Source: Chondrilla cf. caribensis (taxonomy: Eukaryota; Porifera; Demospongiae; Chondrillida; Chondrillidae). Taken from it: a DNA stretch of 32,500 bases. The stretch is from positions 3,685,320 through 3,717,819 of the forward strand of contig OZ026568.1 of the NCBI GenBank assembly GCA_964020155.1. Direction: 5' to 3'. Both the position numbers and the translations under genes were made by a program. Below the pieces are notes generated by a model that did no database searches, was not told the DNA's origin, and worked only from the letters and a program-made list of their open reading frames with translations. Below, in pieces: positions 1 through 18,701 of the stretch (within the stretch, counting starts at the first letter, position 1; the number at the start of each line of letters is the position of its first letter).

Positions 1-792
1 AGTTCCATTCATGACACCATCTAACATACATACATACATATCTGAGGGGCGTGGAGTGTACAATCACATCTACGTGTATACTGTATATACACTACAATTT
101 TCTCAGTACTGTACCTTGAAGGGAACACCAAATCTGTACTTCTTATCAGAGGTACTTACTATCAGTACTGGTTGACATAGTGTACATGAGCTAGGGACTG
201 AGTGAGGTGTATATACGTACATGTGTTATGAGTAGGATTGTGTACTGACTGATGTACTTATTAAGCAGTGTATGCACAGTATGTAGTTCACATAAATACG
301 TATACGTGTGATTGTCCTGCTTGTGCGAATGTGTACTCTTATAGAGTTGTTGTAGTACTACCTCAGGAAGTGTTGTGTAGGTTTATGCCTACTGATCTAT
401 GTGGATGAGAATCCATTCTGTGAGAGATTCCGTGCCATTGGACACACATGCACATCGGCAGCTCCTTATCTGGTGCACAAGTACCCCCCACTCCAATCCC
501 CTATTCTGTGGGGCACCTTCCTAGCAGCCTAGTTCAGAACCTACTGGGTGCCTTGTGGAGTAGCCACTAACTGAAGGCCCACCCAGTTTGAATAAGTTCC
601 TTAACCTTAACCTTATTCATTCTGTGAGAAATCCTGCCCCCCTTGGGTATACAGTACCTGCATGCAGTCAATTCCTTAGCTGGTATTGATAGATGAGTTG
701 ACATTCTTGCATTGCAGACACACACGCATACGTACGTATGTAGCATAATGTCCTCATGACCGTGGATTGTGGTGATTCCTGCTTCCTTGCAG
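1..792 (+). other. Intron of the FHIP-like gene (no exon seen)
   Basis: No convincing exon is visible. The stretch ends in the polypyrimidine tract and AG acceptor at 791-792 of the first exon in the window. It holds one copy of an 82-bp dispersed repeat (130-211) and two loosely similar short segments near 410-430 and 618-640. The short reading frames here have no recognisable protein content. Confidence 0.6.
130..211 (+). repeat. 82-bp dispersed repeat, direct copy
   Basis: Partner of 15961-16042. The element includes gtacttcttatcagaggtac and ggttgacatagtgtacatga. There are no obvious terminal repeats or target duplications, and no coding content. Confidence 0.9.
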
Positions 793-6667
<5,875 letters not shown>

Positions 6668-7053
6668 CCCTCCATTCCACCAGGCTCAAGCTGTCATACT
6701 GTCAATCTCACAGAGATCCCCTATTTATGACCAGCTCATTCGAATATACTATTTACGACCAACATGAGGAAATAATTTCCTGTAATTTTAAAACCCGCTC
6801 TAAATTCCCTTTTGTCTCATTCTGTGTGTGCACATATTATGGATGGTGTGTATGTACTGTAGTGTGTTCTCATTACACACTGTTGAACACATTTTGTTAT
6901 TATCATTTTAATTTCAATTATTAACAACTATTATATTCTCACTCGCAAGTGAATTAATGGATTAAAATGAGGAGCTCTGGAATTATTGTTTGATTTGCAC
7001 CCTCACGAAATGGCAGGCTGTTGCTGACTGACTTGTTGACTGGCAATACGTGT

Positions 7054-7086
7054 CACAAGGGCCCAGTGCCTGGTCTGTACATAGCT
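7054..7086 (+). repeat. 33-bp dispersed repeat, copy 2
   Basis: Second copy of the 33-bp element seen at 5715-5747, two mismatches. Confidence 0.8.
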
Positions 7087-7989
7087 ACAATACGCCATTC
7101 ATATAATATTTCACTTTGAGTATAATGTTGTGCATCAACACATTCTCATGAAATATATTTAATAACCTCCCTGACCTTGTCAGCTTCACAACACCTGGGG
7201 ATTATGATGTTAACAATGGTTGCTGTAATTCAATGTGTGATTGAACAAGAAATTGATCATTGGTATTAGACTGGCAGTGCGTGACTGGCCTGAGGTAAAT
7301 CTCAGGTAACCCCACCAGTGTACTACTGTAAGTAACTACAGTAGAAACACAGTGAGGGGGCCCACAAAATCAGTTCTTGTTATCAAATTAATGTTATTAT
7401 CAGGATTTACTTATGATAGTGATACTACTACAGTGAACCAGATATATAATACTCGAAAATTGGCTTTTTGTGTATAGCAAGCAATTGTCTTAATACGGCT
7501 GTTTGTCCTTATGAGTTTCAGCTGTATCTGGGCATGTTTTGATGTTCACGCTGTACCAGTACACAGTGAACAGTCATTGATCGAAAACTCATTGGTTCCT
7601 CATCTGGCAGTACAATACGAAGGCATATGCCCTCAAGTGGAACATTAATATAATCCTATAATCAAATTACTTATCGATATGCAAGTAATAGCTGCTGATA
7701 GCATGGAAGGAAAATTACCTGCTTAATCTGCAGCTAGTGTAGCAAATGTGACCTTTTAACCCATATCCAATTAATGTGCAATTTATTCTGCAGTCTACAT
7801 GATGCTGACATAATGTGACTGTGAGTGGAAGTATCTTATTTCATTTGGTCTGGGAGTGTGTACACCATGACTGATGCTCCCCTTGATTTCATTCTGGATA
7901 GTGAATCCAAATCTAGAATTGGACATACTGTTTTGAAACTGGATATGTTGATGTAAGACAGTTTGAAGTTCATCGCAAATGATATCGTG

Positions 7990-8200
7990 GGTGAAAAGTG
8001 GTATAGAATCAAATAACTTGTATAGAAGTGGGTGACTGGTGGTATGGAAGTGGGAAGCGGTGGTATAGAAGTGGGTGACTGGTGATATGGAAGTGGGTCA
8101 CTGGTGGTATAGAAGTGGGTGACTTGTGGTATGGAAGTGGGAAGTAGTGGTATGGAAGTGGGTGACTGGTGTATGGTACAGAGGTGGTTGATCAGTAGTA
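7990..8200. repeat. ~21-bp degenerate minisatellite
   Basis: About nine imperfect units built on ggtat(a/g)gaagtgggtgactg, with a gtgggaag(c/t) variant. They degrade towards 8200. Upstream of the FREM2-like gene. Confidence 0.9.
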
Positions 8201-8690
8201 TGAGGAGTGGTGTGACTGCATGATTCCTGAAACATCTTGCGATGACACTACCAAATAGGTCTTACTGATGATATCATGAAGTCACATTATGTCAATTCAC
8301 CACCTAGTGCATGTCCTATTGTAAGTGTGGCAACAGTACTAAGTCATTTAAGGTCTTTGTTTGGTCTCAATTAGTAGGAAGGCGGTACAAGTCTTCCTCT
8401 CACTTCTGCATACAGCTGTGCCAAATTTGGATGCAGGGGTGTGTGTATATATGCCCTCATGAAGACCTTGTTAGGCTTGCATTACAAGTTAGGGCTTACT
8501 TGGTAACCACTTGCAGAGTCTATAGTTGTGCAGGGTCTAAAGTAGTTTAGTGCAATAGACCCATCCTTGAACGAAGAAACGCCAGTTGTTGTGTAGTGGA
8601 TATATAAACGTGTGTTCTGACAGTGAATTTTTTTATTCCAAATGCGTTTTCAGACCAGTCTCGCACGTTTTAACCCGACCTGTAAAGTTA

Positions 8691-8957
8691 TAATAGCGCG
8701 GGCGGCCGCGCGTTTGCTGATAAAATGGCGTCTTAGTTTAGTAGTCACGTGAAGCCATAGACGACTGCGGCATTTGCAGCCAACCAAATGCGAGTGCATG
8801 CCTCGTGTGCCTCGAAGTAACTCGTCCTACGAGTTCTGGAGACTGTGAATTTTTCAAAGGCATATAGGATGAAGTTATAATCCCAGAGTAGTCCACCAGT
8901 AGCCATGTTCTAGATGACAAAGACCGCGACTAGACGGACTAACGAAGACGAGACGAA
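8691..8957 (+). promoter_or_regulatory. Probable promoter and 5' UTR of the FREM2-like gene
   Basis: A short GC-rich block with the palindrome gcggccgc (8702-8709) stands out from AT-rich surroundings. It is followed by aaaatggcg (8722-8730, like a YY1 site) and a gtcacgtga palindrome (8745-8752 region) with a CACGTG E-box. No TATA box is evident. The transcription start is not determined. The assignment rests on position and composition. Confidence 0.45.
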
Positions 8958-11900
8958 ATGAACTTTCAAGCCGGTTTGTTTGTTAGTGCTTTATTCCTTT
9001 CAGTCTCGGTTACTATAGTTCAGACGGACAGGACGAACGAGAATCCAACTTGCAGCAAAACCGTTGTAGCGGAAAGAGGGAGGTTTGTCAACCTAGCGCC
9101 AACTTTGAAAACTTTCCTTGCTTCGCACGCTACCAATTCTAGCTGCTACGTAAGAGCCTTGGCGTCAGACTGGACGAGATGTGGTACTATCCGACCGGAT
9201 GTCTTCTCCTGCTCGTATCTCTTCGAAAGCAACAGCACGATCAGGTACGACCATTTCGGCTGCTTCGGAAACAAAGAGAGTATTCGATTTCAAGTCTCCC
9301 GCGGAGGAAACGTCTCCAGGTTACAGATCGTCGCTAAAGTTGTTGATAGCAGTCATCGTTTGGCGACCGTCAAAAACAGCCTAAAGGTATCGTTAACCCC
9401 GCACGGAGATGGCGGGCGTTTGTTCAAGATCCAGTTTCTCTTCTCACCGGAATGGCGGGAAGCTTGCTTCTATGCAGTAGCCATTTTTCCAGAAGTTCTA
9501 CCATTACCGCAGTATGGAGAGATCGAAGGACCGATCAACAAACTCTTTTCTTGTGGATTCGCCCCAAAAGAGTCGTTTATCTATGTCCAACGCACTACAG
9601 GCTTACGAAAGCTGGATCATATCATCGTGATATTTACACAGGATTATCCCGCCAATCAGCAGCGCCTGCTGTTGCCCCTGGAAACAACTGCAGGCCACGA
9701 ATATGAAAAGGTCAAACAGTTTCCAGAAATCGAAATATCTGTGCATCACACAGCTTTGACTCCCATTCTACCCAGGATATTTATAGAGGCATTGCCATTG
9801 CCTGGAGACCACCTCAAGGTCCACATCGAAGGAGGAGGCGGAGTATTTGTGAATGATGGTCTGATACAGATGCCGAGTGGAGCCTGTGTACCAGAACTAT
9901 CTGTGTTTGCAATGGATGACGTACGGGATCGTTCGGTGGCCTTTCATCCAACCAACCAACACACAACCAACAACAACGGGACCAATGCCAGTAGTCAGTT
10001 CAATGTTCGTGTGTTTGACCTGAGTGGACAGCTCCTTGCTGTGTCCACACTCAGGGTAAAATTCGATCCACTTTTGCAAATTGTGCCTCTAACTCTGATC
10101 ATGCACGGAAACACCTTTGAAGACCTACACGTCCCTCTGCTGAGTTCTGTCTCTGTTCTGCAGTTAAACTCCACCTGTTCTCATGTGTTACGCTATGATT
10201 CGGACAAAGGGTTTTTCGGTGGAATTGAGCAGACTATAGATTCCCCATACTTACCGATCAGTCATTCTAATTTAATGTCTACTCCCCTCTCGTATCATCA
10301 AAGAACATCATTGTCTTATTTGTATGACTGTTTCGAGTGGACCATCTTTTGTGAAGACCCAGCGTTATTGCTTGAAATGACTGTCTATCTCGTTCGGATC
10401 TCACCGGGTGCCAGTCAACCTCGTCTAGATTTCAGCATTCATTCGTTGGATGTCTCCACTCTGTTTATCACGCAACTCAACGGCTTAATGATACAAGCCA
10501 GTGATTTTGATGAGAGCAATTGGAACATCAAATACACAGTAGATAACGGTCACATCATTTTAATTCCAAGCGTGAGTCAAATACGTGATCCCTTTATACC
10601 TGCCTCATCTTTGCTTCAAAATGTGTCCCTGGAAAATGAATTCACTCAAGAACACCTCGATAAAGGAATGGTGTGGTACATTCCTCCTTGGAGTCCCAAC
10701 AACGCTACCACAAACATAACCCTACACCTCCAAGGTGCAAACGACACTGGTACTGTAGCGATTGCCGTCAGCGTGTTATCAACCCCAAAATCAAATCAAC
10801 TGGAAGCCATTTTTGAGTGGGTGGAGCTGCACCCCTTACACCTTACACCTCTTGCTCAAAGAGGTGAGATAACGCCCAAACTCATCAAATCAGTCGAGTC
10901 AGAAGATAATTACTCAGTGGTCTATGGGCCCATATGGGGTCATATTTGTTCCACCGGCCTTCAACTGTGCGAGAGGAGTAGCACCATGTTTACTCAGAGT
11001 GAAATCAATAATGGATCAGTACACTATGTGGTGTCGGGGGCAGAGTTTGAAGTTGACGCTTTTGCTTTCACAACTCCCAACAGTGTTTCTTCATCTCTGC
11101 ATTGGTTCGTCATCAGAAAGGCCTCGACTCCAGAAGAAGTGGCAGCGAAGAAAACAACCCGCTCGCTAGTGCCAGATGTAACAGTTCAACAAGGAGGGAA
11201 TGTTTCTCTGCCCCTATCTGTGATCCCAGAGGACTTCCGTTTATTTCTATTCTCTAATGTACACATTGTATCACCTCCTCAGTATGGGAACCTGTCTGCT
11301 ACTGACATGTTCACTCGCGATGAGCTTGAGAAGGGGTCTATCTTATACAAACACGGTGGGAAGCCATTTTGCTTGGACGAAATTCTTCTAGCATTAGAAA
11401 TGGACAACATAATCGTCGGTGTTATTTCGGTCAAAATTGTTTTTCAAACCAGTGAAACGGACCTGACGTATCCACAGGTAACAATCACGAATAAAACATT
11501 TCATGTTCCATCAGTAGCCTTCTCTCTATCGGACATCTTTGTTTTCACCCCCCACTGTGAAACAGAAACTCTGGCTCGTGTCAAAGTCCTACCTCAGTAC
11601 GGAAACATTGTATTTGGTGTACCTGACAATTCAAATCAAACATGGTTTTTCCAACCAGGAGGTCAGTTCTCGCTAGACGACCTGGTAAAGGGGAACATTG
11701 GATATGAGCTTCGGGCTGAATTCATCTCATCGAGTGTTATCGACTCGTTCTCATTTTCAATCCCATCTCTGTCCAACAGTGCTGAATATACTGTCGCCCT
11801 CAGCTACTCACAAGCAGTCAACATGCAATATAACATTACCATCACTCCACAGTCACCTATACTGTATGGGACAGAAATTAGAAATGGATTGTATGGCTTC

Positions 11901-14900
11901 CGCTTGAACAAATCGTCTTTAGGTATCAATGTGTCTCCCAAACCGTCACCCAAGGCCACGCTGGCCTGTCTCACGTACTCACGTAGGTTCAATTTATACC
12001 GTCACAACCCTGAGGAGGGCACTGACGACCTCCAGGAGAAAAATTGTTTCCCTGTTGAAGACTTAGCACGTACAGATTACTGGCTGGAATTAGACCGTGT
12101 CGATCGCAATGACAACAACGTCACCTCGGACATTTTGGGTGTGCAGGTATTGGTGTATCACAGCGCCAATGGGCCCATGAGGACATCTGACCGTGTCAAC
12201 ATCACCATGAGATGGTCTTTTGTTTATTTCCAGAAGAGAGAGATTACAATAGCGGAGAAAACCAACCCCATCTTTGAAGTTAGTTTAAGGTCAGTTTGTT
12301 TGTGTGTCTTTAATATGCATGGGATACCCTGGCCTCTATATCAGTACCACTGTGGGTGTGTGTATTATCACAGTGGTCAAGCAGTGGTCTGCAGATGTGG
12401 CTATATCTGAATAACTAAATTTAGTTTGCCCTTGATAGTGTTGTGAAAGGGCCCATGAATATTAGTAAGCAATGAATTTTGTTAAAAATTTGCAGCTGTT
12501 GACATCATCAAGTATAAGATCTCTTGTTTACCAAAATTGAACTGGAACTGACTTATTACATTTGTAGCCATAGACCTCTCAAAGCTGGTCCAATGTTGTA
12601 ACATCTCTCTGCGTGTCTCTGCATAGCAACCAGTTCTTCTCTCTGAGTGTATGTACATGTTACCTTCCTCCATTTAGCAACCACTTGTCCTCTCTGTGTG
12701 TATGTGCATGCACACTACTGTATGTGTGGTGTACCTCTGCATAGCAGCCAGTTTGACCTCCATGTGTGCATATAACTTCCCTGTACATCGGGTCCACCTC
12801 GATAGCAATTACACAGTTGTCCTATTATTGTTCATGTGGGGTGTACTACCATGTATTCGCAATGTGGTACACCTCTGTATAGCAACCAGCTCGACCACTA
12901 TGCGTGTGTGTACTGCACACTCCTCTACTCTCCTGGTCTGCCTTTGTATAAAGTCCACTAGGAAGGTAGCAGTACGGACATGAGGTGATCGGATCTAACT
13001 TCCTCTGAGCAGAATGACTTAAAAGGAGAAAAATTATGTAATAGATTTGATCAACTTGGTGGTCTGACTGTTAATCGTGATGTAACAGGATTCTCATGCT
13101 TCAATCACTGCCCCAGGAAGCATCTTGGTTAACAACCGTTGCCCTGAAGAACTTCTTTGTTGACAATCGCTGCCCTATGCAGGAATGACCTCTTCAAAGC
13201 TGTGTGTACATGGTGCCCAAGGGTGTGTTTCGGACAGAAGGGTACAGGAATGGTGTCCTCCAAATGCCCTCCGACAACCATCCCGAAAATGTGTGTTATC
13301 AGTATGTTGACTTACCCTTCCCTTGACTGTAGATTCCCAAAGAGCCTAGTACCTTTTGTCTGACATGTAACCTTGGTGCAGGTGATATTTGTGTGGGTTG
13401 TTTCCATGGTTACTATTGTCCTCATGCACGTGCAGGTGGTCTGGAGTGCGGCAGGTGTCAACATGGGTTTGTTAAGAGGCTTGTGGAATCCCGAGAATGG
13501 CAAAATGAGCAATTGGGTGTTATCTTTGTTGTATTTCCTTCTTGTATTGCTTCTGCCTTCCAACTCGGTAAACGGTTGCTTTCTTCCTCCAACACTAATA
13601 TGATACAGTTGGTACAGTGGGGAATGAGTTTGGAAGCCTTGGACAGAAGGTGCTATGGGATGGTACCTTGTTCCTGCTAAGGCTTGGGAATTTTGTGCGT
13701 GTGCATTTTGATTGCACACTGGTGGGACCTCTAGATCTAATCTGACCGTTTTTGGGATCTCTACTATCCAACAGTACTAGGACCTCCATGACCCATCCAC
13801 TTCTGGGACCTCCATGATTCATCCACTTCCTGGACCTCCATGATTCATCCACTTCCTGGACCTCCATGATTCATCCACTTCCTGAACCTCCATGATTCAT
13901 CCACTTCCTGGACCTTGACAATTTATCCACTTCCTGGACCTCGACAATTCATCCCCTTCTGAGGTTTCTATAATCCCACCACTACTTTTGGCCTTCAACA
14001 ATCTGTCCGTTACCAATGCTGTTCTATATGCTCAAATCAAAACTGTCGTTTTTTGTTCTGTAATATCGTAGTAACTTGTTCTGTATACAAAATACAGTAG
14101 TGAGGTGAAGTATTGCATTGTCTGACAATACGTTTGTAGTGCAATGTACTATATTGCATGTAATGTGTTCTCCCTGTAGGAGAGAGGGCTGGGGTGGCAT
14201 TGAAGCAGCCTTTGAAGTGGTCTCATCCGGCGGGAACGTGACGAACAACTGTAGCGGGAACATTTTTGCCGACGTGTGTGCTGAAAACACCACGGTTGTC
14301 ATGGCAGCAGGAATGTACGAGGCTGTGTACGAGTTTGAGTTGTTTTCGGATGACCTGATCGAAGGCACTGAGATCCTCATACTGGAGATTGTGCGTTCGA
14401 GTAACAGCATACCGCTGCTGGGGAGGGACAAGGTCTACATTCACCTGAAGGACAGCTTCCCTGAATGTTAGTTTGCATGTGTGTGGAGTTGAAATTTACA
14501 ACCCGGAGTTGAAATTTACAACCCGGAGTTGAAATTTACAACCCGGAGTTGAAATTTACAACCCGGAGTTGAAATTTACAACCTGGAGTTGCAATTTACA
14601 ATCTAATATTGAAATCTACAACCTGGAGTTGAAATTTACAACCTGGAGTTGAAATTTACAACCCAGAGTTGAAATTTACAACTCAGAGTTGAAATTTACA
14701 ACCCAGAGTTGAAATTTACAATCTAATATTGAAAACTACATTCTGATGTGGGAATTTTGCAAGCTGGTATGTGGAGGTACTACAATTATATTGTTGAATG
14801 TATCGTCAAATAATGATTGAAGTCTGCACAGTGGAATCAAAGACATTCCACCAATGGCACTGAATAGGGGAGTAGGATGCTGAGACCCCCAGCTTGGTTT

Positions 14901-15417
14901 ATCTGGACCCTGCAGTATCATCATTAAATTGGCTCTAATTTAATTGTAGCTTATCATTCTATCCCACTGTGTTTACAGTTGATTACTGCTGGTTCCAACC
15001 CCCCCTGTAGCGACCATGCTCCGGTTTGATGTACCGGGCTCACAGCCTTCCAGTGACCCTGCCTGCGATGCCGAAATTACAGTCCCAGAAGATATAGGGA
15101 TTTTATCCCTTCGGGTGCTTCAAACAGGTCGGCCCCTGGAAACTGTAGGGGTGATTTGTTACACCGAAGACACCACCATGAACAGGGAGAAGGATTATAT
15201 TCCAAGAGCAAATGTTCCCAACTCTCTACTGCTTTTAGACCAGAATGCTTCCAGTGTGTCTTGTCCTGTTTCCATCATTAACGACCCCTTTCATGAATTT
15301 CGGGAGACATTTGTGGCAGTCTTAGGAGAAACCATCGGAAACACTCTTGTTGATACTTCAGGTGACAGAATCTGTGTCCACATCTCAAATGATTTGACTG
15401 AAGGTTAGTGTACAAGT

Positions 15418-15491
<74 letters not shown>

Positions 15492-15799
15492 TGTTTGTGT
15501 GTGTGTGTTGTTTGCGCATCTATATGTATGCGTGTGTGCACACGTGTGTGCACACGTGTGTGTGTGTGTGTTGTTTGTGCATCTGTATGTATGCGTGTGT
15601 ACACACACGTGTGTGTGTGGTGGATTGTGGATGGATGTGCTCGTGTGTGGGTGTGTCGAGCAAACAAATGTATGAGTTTTGTGCAACCATCTCTTCATGT
15701 GCTATGCATGCAGGAATTTCACGCATTCACATTTTTGTGAACCTTGCAACATGATCTGCTGCCTTCAAGTCACCCACTTGTACTCCTACATACACGTAT

Positions 15800-15874
<75 letters not shown>

Positions 15875-16743
15875 TGCGCGCGTGCGTGTGTACACACAAT
15901 GCTATACATTGGAACTTGCTTAGTAAGTACCCTGGTTAGTACATGCTCCCGGTTGGTGACTACACCTCACTCAGTCCCTAGCTCATGTACATTATGTCAA
16001 CCAGTACTGATAGTAAGTACCTCTGATAAGAAGTACAGATTTGCTCTGCCCTTCACAGTACTTACCAAGCAAGTTACAGTCCTTACGTAGCTCAAACCCT
16101 GGAGGAGTATATATACAGACAACGAACACCACCTACAGTACTGATGCCACACTGAACTACATTTTGTGTGATAGCTTGTGTCTTATCATGCAAGGTCCAA
16201 CTGTAGACTGTGAGGAAATATCCTTCCAAGGGTTATAGACTCTGCCCCCACTGGGTGTTTTGGCTGCCTTGTGTTACATCACACTTCAATGGAATTCCAA
16301 TGGCACATGCAGTCACGCTCTCCAGGACAGACCAAACACGTTGGTATCTTGTTGTTAAGATTCCGGCATGCGGTTTCCAGACGTGCTTTTATGTGGAATA
16401 CCAGGTTCTGTGTGTGTGCGGTGTTTGTGTGTCGTTGTGTTGCTAAGAGACAGACACCAGGTATGGATGATTGTGTGTTTGTACACTTCTCAAAATGGTC
16501 TCACCACTTTGTTTGTTGACCAACGAGCGTGTGACTATCACATGCTCAACACCTGACATACTGAAAAAAAGCTGTATTTATTCACAATACTCTATGATGA
16601 GTAATTACTAGACTTAGGGATTTCAATCAGCATGGACTATGTGAGCTTTAACCACTTGGTGCCTTCACCTTTCTATGCATCTGTGTGTTTGTTTGTTTTA
16701 TTTTGTTGTTTTATGTGTATGTTTGTTTGTTTGTGTGTGTGTG

Positions 16744-16787
<44 letters not shown>

Positions 16788-18499
16788 TCCACATACAGTA
16801 GTGTACTACTGTCTTGCCCACTTATGGCTACCCCATCCCAGTTGGACTGATATTTCAAGAGCAAACATGTCTAGTATCTGTGGATGGGATTATCCGTATA
16901 TTATACTCACATATAGGTCACATATTAGTAGTTCTCAGGTTCGATTCCTGTTCCCAATTGTACTTTCACAAGTGGGAATCCGTAGTTCTTCACTCAGTGT
17001 TACACCGGTCCTTCAAGAAACCTTGTAGGTGACCGTATCATGTATCGCTCACTGCATACCAACGAAGTGCTGATTCGTTTCCAACACTTACCCATTTGAA
17101 GCTTCACATCTCTTAAACAGTTTCAATGTGCTTTAATTGGAAGCTTACCAGCCCAATGCCATCCAGATGCGATGATGACAGCAGACATCACCATGGGAAC
17201 CAACCACAAACCTTTCAACTTGACAATTACCTTGGTGACCAGTCAATATTTAGTCCAAACATGGAGGGAGACAAAAGACTATGTTGTTCTTACTTCTATA
17301 GGTCATACTTCAAACAAGCTCCTAGAACGTCTCAACAGAATTTCGTTTCATCATGACACATTGCTAAATGTTTTATGGTTGGTGTTGAAATACCTTTTGT
17401 ATGACGGACATTTCCACTATAGTGGTTCCCACTGTACTAGTCCGGTCTCCTAGACTACCCCTGTACTAACTCACCTGTGTGGCACTTCTGCTATTGTTCG
17501 AGTCGTTGCCTTTACATCGACTTCCCCCCATGCTACAAGTACTACTTTATAGTTCCTGGAAGATGTGAACAAGGGGAAGGGTTGCTTTTTGTTGTGCTGT
17601 GTTTTGTTTGTTGTTGTTTCGGTGGTTTGTTTGTTTCTTCAGTGTCTTGTTTTGTTTCAGTGATTATTTTGTTGTTTCAGTGTGTTGTTTGTAGTTTTGA
17701 ATGTGTTGTTTATTATTACTGTGTTTATTTGTTGTTTCAGTGCTTGTTTGTTGTTTTAATGTACTGTTTGTTGTTTCACTGTGCACATTGGAAATAGTCT
17801 ACTCTCCCTGTTGTACAACACCCTCAATACAATGTACGCTGCTGTTGATGTGTGCATATACGTATGTCAAGGTGCTGATTCACAATACGTAGTGTCCTCT
17901 ATAGCCGGAACCATTGTATAACCATTGCTCTGTTTGGTGTCCAAGAGTGTCCTCTATAGCCAGGTCCACTCCATACCAGTCACTACATTGGGTCCAGGGG
18001 TGTCCTTTATAGCCAGGTCCACTCCATACCAGTCACTACATTGGATCCAATAGTGTTCCCTGTAGCTAGTTCCGCTGTGCGTATATTGGTCCCTATGTTG
18101 GACCCAATTGGTGTTCATTCCATCCATGTGCTGTACTTACTGCATGTATACTACATCTGTGTGCTGTACTTACTACATGTACACTACATCTGAATGCTGA
18201 ATGGTTTGTGTTAGACAGAATTGACTGACTGACAACCCACTACCTGGATTCCTTTCTCTGGTTGTCATGGCAAATTCACCTCTGTTTGTGATGTTGATCA
18301 TCAAAGGAAACAGCTCCTCAATTGGTATGACACTTGTTGAGCATTTGAAGGTTTTCAAGGCTGTTGGTGTGTGGGGGTAAATGACAGGATAACAGTTGGA
18401 AGCCACACAAGTCATAACCTTACAAAACCAAAGTGTTGTTCTGTTAGATGGTATCATGAATTACAAGGAAGCAATTGAGATGTGGGAGAGCTCGAGTGG

Positions 18500-18553
<54 letters not shown>

Positions 18554-18554
18554 G

Positions 18555-18608
<54 letters not shown>

Positions 18609-18665
18609 TGTGTGTGTGTGTGTGTGTGCGTGTGTGTGTGCATGTGTGTGTGTGTGTGTGTGTGT

Positions 18666-18701
<36 letters not shown>

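Larger units (their letters stand above)
6668..8690. other. Intergenic region between the FHIP-like and FREM2-like genes
   Basis: No supported coding exon. An ATTAAA at 6961-6966, about 290 bp after the FHIP stop, is a possible poly(A) signal. The region also holds a 33-bp dispersed repeat (7054-7086) and a minisatellite (about 7990-8200). A 79-codon frame at 8311-8550 has no recognisable features. Confidence 0.6.

Noticed and set aside
8311..8550. 79-codon open frame upstream of the FREM gene
   Set aside because: No recognisable domain, no good splice or promoter context, and a length expected by chance.
13312..13867. Antisense open frames of 135 and 90 codons in the first FREM intron
   Set aside because: The 90-codon one reads through the 26-bp minisatellite. 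The other has no domain and no neighbouring splice signals.
17477..17797. 106-codon Cys/Phe/Val-rich frame, possible membrane protein
   Set aside because: It is the translation of a TTG-rich low-complexity intronic tract. The hydrophobicity follows from base composition.
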